From CAVPCY01 sp963770765 (GTDB taxonomy: Bacteria > Actinomycetota > Coriobacteriia > Anaerosomatales > PHET01), in assembly GCA_963770765.1 (NCBI GenBank), contig CAVYQS010000007.1, forward strand, positions 410,264 through 474,263: 64,000 nucleotides of DNA. The letters run 5' to 3'. A program made the translations under genes and the position numbers. This document shows positions 60,389 to 64,000 of the stretch, one piece after another (positions within the stretch are counted from its first letter, which is position 1; every line of letters starts with the position of its first letter). The notes below the pieces were generated by a model, which saw nothing but the letters and a program-made list of their open reading frames with translations, made no database searches and was not told the DNA's origin.

Positions 60389-62406
60389 TCAGCTCGAACC
60401 GGCCTGAAGCGCCTCTCGGACCGCTTCGACGACGTGTTCGACGGTGAAGCCGAGTTCGCGCAGCGCGGTGTCTCCGGGAGCCGACGCCCCAAAGCGGTCG
60501 AGGCCCACGGCCGTGGTGCCGGCGCCGAGGTAGGTGCGCCACCCCAAGGTGACACCTGCCTCGACGGAGACGACGAGGGCGCCGGGGGCACCACGCTGCG
60601 TCGGTACTCCTCGGGTTGCTCGGCGAAGAGCTCGACGCACGGCATGCTCACGACGCGGACGTTCACGCCCTCTGCCGCGAGACGGGTTCGCGCGCCTCGA
60701 GCGCGAGCTGTACCTCCGATCCACTGGCGACGACGACCGCGTCGGGCGCCGAGCCTTCCGCGTCGGCGAGGATGTAGCCGCCGCGCGAGACCCCTCCGCG
60801 TCACCGCGGGGTAGACCGCGGGATCGAGTACCGGGAGCTTCTGCCGGGATAGCGCGAGCAGGGTGGGCCGCGAACGCTCGGTGAGCGCGACCCGCCAGGC
60901 GCCGGCCGTCTCGTTCGCATCGGCGGGGCGGATCACGAGCGTGTTGGGGATCAGCCGGAGCGCGGCCACGTGCTCGACCGCCTGGTGGGTCGGGCCGTCT
61001 TCGCCCAAGCCCACGCTATCGTGCGTGAACACGTGGATCGCGCGCACCTTGCTCAACGCAGCGAGCCTGATGGGCGGGCGCATGTAGTCGCTGAAGGCCA
61101 GGAAGGTCGCACCGAACGGGATGAAGCCGCCGTGGTACGCCATGCCGTTGACCACCGCGCCCATCGCGTGCTCGCGGACGCCGAAGTGGAGATTGCGGCC
61201 GGCCCGATCCTGCGGTGTGAACGCCGAGAAGTCGTTCAGCCACGTCTTGGTGCTCGGGGCCAGGTCGGCCGAGCCCCCGACCAGCTCGGGCACCCGCGCC
61301 GCGATCGCATTCATGATCTTGCCGCCCGCATCGCGCGTGGCGACCGCACCGCCGCTCTCGGCGAAGACCGGGATGTCGGCGTCCCAGCCGTCGGGCAGCG
61401 TGCCGCGCTGACGGCGCTCGAACTCGGCGCCCAGCTCGGGGAAGGCTTCTCGGTAGGCTTCGAAGCGCTCGTGCCAGTCGCGGCACAGCGCCTCGCCGCG
61501 CTCGGCCGCCGCGCGAAACCTCGCCCGCGCGTCGTCGGGCACGAGGAACGCGGGTTCGAGCGGCCACCCCAGCGCCTCCTTCGCGAGGCGCACCTCGTCG
61601 CCACCCAGGGGCTCGCCGTGCGCCGAGGCGGTGTCTTGCTTGTTGGGGCTTCCGTAGCCGATATGGGTGCGCACCGCGATGAAGGAGGGCTTGTCGGCGA
61701 CGGCACGAGCGGCCTCGATGGCTGCGGCGATCGCCTCGACATCGGTGCCGTCGGCGACTCTCTGCACGTGCCAGCCGTACGCCTCGAAGCGGGCGACCGG
61801 GTCCTCGGTGAACGCGAGGTCGGTGGGGCCCTCGATCGAGATGTGATTGTCGTCGTAGAGCACGATCAGTCTGCCGAGGCCCAGGTGACCGGCGAGCGAT
61901 GCGGCCTCCGAGGCGACGCCCTCCATCAGGTCGCCGTCGCCGCACATCGCGTAGGTGAAGTGGTCGACGATGGTGTGACCGGGCCGGTTGAAGTGGGCCG
62001 CCAGCGACGCCTCGGCGATGGCCATGCCCACGGCGTTGCCGATCCCCTGTCCCAGCGGCCCCGTGGTCGCCTCGACGCCGGGCGTCAAGCCGAACTCGGG
62101 ATGCCCGGGCGTCTTGCTCCCCCACTGCCGGAACGCCTCGAGCTCACCGATCGGCAGGTCGTAGCCGGTCACGTGCAGCAGCGAGTAGAGCAGCGCGCAT
62201 CCGTGGCCGCCGGAGAGCACGAACCGGTCCCGATCGGGCCAGCGAGGGTGCGCGGGCGCGAAGCGCAGGAACCGGTCCCACAGCGCGTAGGCGGTGGGTG
62301 CGGCACCCATCGGCATGCCGGGATGACCGGAGTTGGCCTTCTGGACCATGTCGACCGAGAGGAAACGGACGGTGTTGATGGCCAGCTCGTCGATGTGCGT
62401 GTTCAT
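60389..62406 (-). CDS. tkt: Transketolase, three frame breaks
   Basis: Thiamine-diphosphate enzyme of the non-oxidative pentose phosphate pathway. The first ~535 codons are intact: VQKANSGHPGMPMGAAPTAY, VLSGGHGCALLYSLLH, the ThDP motif GDGDLMEGVASEAAS with YDDNHISIEG, FGVREHAMGAVVNGMAY and THDSVGLGEDGPTHQ. The C-terminal domain is broken by an extra base at 60791-60794 and missing bases near 60683-60689 and in GGGGG 60584-60588. Joining the frames gives GGYILADAEG, VVASGSEVQLALEA, VSMPCVELF, SVEAGVTLGW and an end at 60389, ~672 aa. An essential gene with three indels points to sequence errors. Confidence 0.95.
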
Positions 62407-62597
62407 GTGTCCTCCGTGACAGAGCGAAGGCCCGCGTCACGTGCGTCGGTGCACGACCGATGAAGGGGAGCGTGTGGTGTCACGTGCCCCGGTTGTGAAA
62501 GACCTCACCCGAGGTGAAGAGCCTGTGTCCGCTTCACGTGCCATCCGGTTTGTACCCGCACACACGTCCGCCCCATCCCGCCGCACCGAGCCGCCGC

Positions 62598-63014
62598 CTA
62601 GCTGCGGAGACCGCCCAGCACGCTGCTGGCCGCGAACACCGACCACAGAAGCACAGCATCCACGAGCAGCGGCAGAACGGCCCAGCCGGAGAGCCAGACG
62701 ACCTGCAGCACGATCGACGAGACCGCCCCGACGACGACAAGCCACGGGATCCACCCGCTCGGCACAAGCCATCCCCAGACGGCAGCGGCCGCCAGCAGGA
62801 AGCACGCGGCAGCCACGATCCCGAGCACGGGCGTGAGCGTGTTGAGCGCGTCTCCGCGCGGCAGGAGGGTCCGCGTGTCGGAGAAGAACGGCCAGAGCAG
62901 CCCGCCTCCGACCCACCATGGCGGCGGTGTCTGTCCGGGTGCAGCGGGGACGAGCGCGGTCAGATTCACCTGCGCTCCCAGCAGAAGAACGAGGGTCCAG
63001 ACCATCTTGCTCAT
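62598..63014 (-). CDS. Small four-helix membrane protein, TetR-controlled
   Basis: A 138-aa hydrophobic protein with four predicted membrane helices (about 4-22, 56-82, 88-108, 112-130) and a short extracytoplasmic loop after helix 1 (PGQTPPPWWVGGG). No motif identifies a function; it could be a small transporter or a membrane-stress protein. AAGGAG lies 9 nt before the ATG at 63014, ruling out the longer reading. A GGAAACT-N12-AGTTTCC element lies 22 nt upstream, identical in arms to two sites before the adjacent tetR gene, so it is probably the main TetR target. Confidence 0.7.
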   Translation of the reverse strand: MSKMVWTLVLLLGAQVNLTALVPAAPGQTPPPWWVGGGLLWPFFSDTRTLLPRGDALNTLTPVLGIVAAACFLLAAAAVWGWLVPSGWIPWLVVVGAVSSIVLQVVWLSGWAVLPLLVDAVLLWSVFAASSVLGGLRS

Positions 63015-63035
63015 GTGCTCACTCCTTACTGTCGT

Positions 63036-63061
63036 GGAAACTGTCTTGGTTTCGAGTTTCC
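63036..63061. promoter_or_regulatory. TetR operator candidate 1
   Basis: GGAAACT (63036-63042), 12 nt, AGTTTCC (63055-63061). The same arms and spacing recur twice upstream of tetR. It sits between the tetR stop and the membrane-protein gene it likely controls. Confidence 0.7.
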
Positions 63062-63104
63062 ATCGGGCGTGAAGAGGGCCGCGCCTCGACGCGGCCATCC
63101 GTGA

Positions 63105-63644
63105 CTAGATGACGAACTTGCTGATGCGCTCCGCCAACTCGGTGTCCCGGTCGTACGACGGATCGGCGTTCACCAGCACGAGGTACTCCACGATCATCGC
63201 CGCGATCATCTTCTCGACGAGCGAGGCATCCCCGGTCCTGAACTCGCCCTCATCCATCCCGCCTTGCACGAGTTCCCGCAAGAGATCGCCGTGTGCTTTG
63301 CGAAACGCATCCGCCGCGATCTCGTACTCGGTGAGCCACTCGTCCTCGCTGGTCCTCACGATATGCCCCCGGCCCATGTCCAGCACGGATCGCACGACCG
63401 CCTCGAGCTTCCCCGCATAGGTGGGAAGCGATGCCACAGAGGCCGAAAGCCGCGCCTTCTCGCGGCGCGCGTGCCGAGCCACCACGTGCTGATAGATCTC
63501 GCGCTTTCCATCGAAGTGCGTGTAGATCGTCTTCTTGGAGATCTTGAGCTCGCGAGCGATCTCGTCGAGCGTCGTACCGCTGTAGCCGTGACGGTTCACG
63601 CTGCGCTCGAACGTCTCGGCGATCTTTTCGCGTGTCGCACTCAT
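63105..63644 (-). CDS. TetR-family transcriptional regulator
   Basis: A 179-aa repressor. The N-terminal HTH is intact: REKIAETFERSVNRHGYSGT, TLDEIARELKISKKTIYTHF (recognition helix) and FDGKREIYQHV. The C-terminal ligand domain ends in ELAERISKFVI. The ATG at 63644 was chosen; the longer frame reads through the operators. Two overlapping palindromes just upstream (63658-63726) and a third before the downstream membrane-protein gene share the same arms, giving a clear autoregulatory unit. The inducer is unknown. Confidence 0.94.
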   Translation of the reverse strand: MSATREKIAETFERSVNRHGYSGTTLDEIARELKISKKTIYTHFDGKREIYQHVVARHARREKARLSASVASLPTYAGKLEAVVRSVLDMGRGHIVRTSEDEWLTEYEIAADAFRKAHGDLLRELVQGGMDEGEFRTGDASLVEKMIAAMIVEYLVLVNADPSYDRDTELAERISKFVI

Positions 63645-63657
63645 GGGTTCCGCCTGT

Positions 63658-63697
63658 CCTCGGTGGAAACTCGATTCGACTACAGTTTCCACCGAGG
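63658..63697. promoter_or_regulatory. TetR operator candidate 2
   Basis: A 14-bp-arm perfect palindrome, CCTCGGTGGAAACT-N12-AGTTTCCACCGAGG, starting 14 nt before the tetR ATG. Confidence 0.75.
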
Positions 63698-63726
63698 AAA
63701 CTCGTTTGTCAAGCAGTTTCCTCGGT
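63691..63726. promoter_or_regulatory. TetR operator candidate 3
   Basis: A 12-bp-arm perfect palindrome, ACCGAGGAAACT-N12-AGTTTCCTCGGT. Its centre is 31 bp from that of operator 2, three helical turns, so two dimers could bind the same DNA face. Confidence 0.75.
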
Positions 63727-63821
63727 GATCACGGCGTCTGGCTGCCTCCGGGGCGCAGAGGCCGGTGGAGCGCAGACACTCAGTGCATTACCATGTACAG
63801 GCTCGGACCACGAGCCGAAAC

Positions 63822-63897
63822 GCCCTCGTAGCTCAGGGGATAGAGCACAGGTTTCCTAAACCTGGTGTCGCACGTTCGAATCGTGCCGGGGGCACCA
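63822..63897 (+). tRNA. tRNA-Arg (CCU)
   Basis: A 76-nt tRNA with encoded CCA. Acceptor GCCCTCG pairs with CGGGGGC (one G-U), the anticodon loop TTCCTAA gives CCU, and the T-loop is CGTTCGAATCG. It would read the rare AGG codon. Confidence 0.95.
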
Positions 63898-63908
63898 CAC
63901 AACGAAAC

Positions 63909-63942
63909 AGGCAGGCGGGCCCTTTTAGGGGTCCGCCTGCCT
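63909..63942 (+). terminator. Terminator after tRNA-Arg (CCU)
   Basis: AGGCAGGCGGGCCC pairs with GGGGTCCGCCTGCCT-type 3' arm (14 bp, one G-U) around TTTTA, followed by CTTCTTC, 11 nt after the tRNA. Confidence 0.75.
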
Positions 63943-64000
63943 CTTCTTCGAACCACGCGCTGCGCTCGTCCCACCGTCTCAGCACCGCGCTTGACGAGCG

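Noticed and set aside
60379..60790. Transketolase with a novel C terminus
   Set aside because: The Arg/Pro-rich tail is out-of-frame translation; the true C-terminal domain is visible in the neighbouring frame.
1..64000. CRISPR arrays, IS elements, prophage or integron
   Set aside because: No regular direct-repeat arrays, transposase or recombinase genes, or target-site duplications were seen.

Overview
The window is chromosomal DNA of a high-GC, actinobacterial-type organism. Starts are often GTG, genes are packed into operons with 4-nt GTGA or ATGA overlaps, and Shine-Dalgarno sequences are purine-rich. A double-cubane-cluster reductase operon with its ATP-dependent activator, LarB/LarC, a complete histidine-utilisation (hut) cluster and an actinobacterial FHA/PP2C/SEDS/PBP/PknB cluster together point to an anaerobic or facultative member of the Coriobacteriia or a near relative. 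This placement is an inference from gene content. No phage, insertion sequence, CRISPR array or rRNA was seen.

Layout. 1-2.9 kb: end of ku and ligD (NHEJ). 2.9-6.1 kb: small membrane proteins, a DUF2207-type protein and tadA. 6.1-9.0 kb: three tRNAs (Ser-UGA, Ser-GCU, Arg-ACG), a GlsB-like protein and an M13 peptidase. 9.1-14.4 kb: SIMPL lipoprotein, a LOG-like protein, an SDR and a MacB-type ABC exporter. 14.4-17.7 kb: an in-frame G6PDH/6PGDH fusion and a divergent amidohydrolase. 17.8-21.5 kb: secreted propeller-like protein, serS and a small CXXCH protein. 21.7-23.8 kb: two tandem PAS-GGDEF proteins. 23.8-24.2 kb: a gene-poor stretch with hairpins and a 17-codon ORF. 24.2-27.0 kb: operon of a double-cubane reductase, its activase and a ferredoxin-thioredoxin-reductase-like/TusA-like fusion. 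27.1-30.7 kb: pheA, larB, larC. 30.8-33.8 kb: hybrid histidine kinase and two response regulators. 34-38.5 kb: mutY-like gene, MFS exporter, a small Cys/Trp-rich protein, FKBP and pirin. 38.5-44 kb: hutI-hutU-hutH and divergent hutG. 44-47.3 kb: tRNA-Leu and three genes of unclear function. 47.3-51.4 kb: RND exporter with a marR gene. 51.5-60.4 kb: Ser/Thr kinase, fhaA, fhaB, PP2C, a SEDS-PBP2 fusion and a PASTA kinase. 60.4-62.4 kb: transketolase. 62.6-63.7 kb: a TetR regulator and a small membrane protein sharing operators. 63.8 kb: tRNA-Arg-CCU.

Functional links. The Zwf-Gnd fusion and transketolase supply pentose-phosphate flux. The 51-60 kb cluster couples phospho-signalling to peptidoglycan synthesis. 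TadA and its usual substrate tRNA-Arg(ACG) lie close together. Several promoters carry one CRP/FNR-like palindrome (TGTGA-N6-TCACA).

Caution. Nine genes, including housekeeping genes such as tkt, pheA and the SEDS-PBP2 fusion, are interrupted by single-base indels, mostly in or next to short G/C runs (eleven sites). The other frame carries the rest of each protein. This pattern fits uncorrected sequencing or assembly errors better than gene decay, so each gene is annotated across its full span with the break noted.
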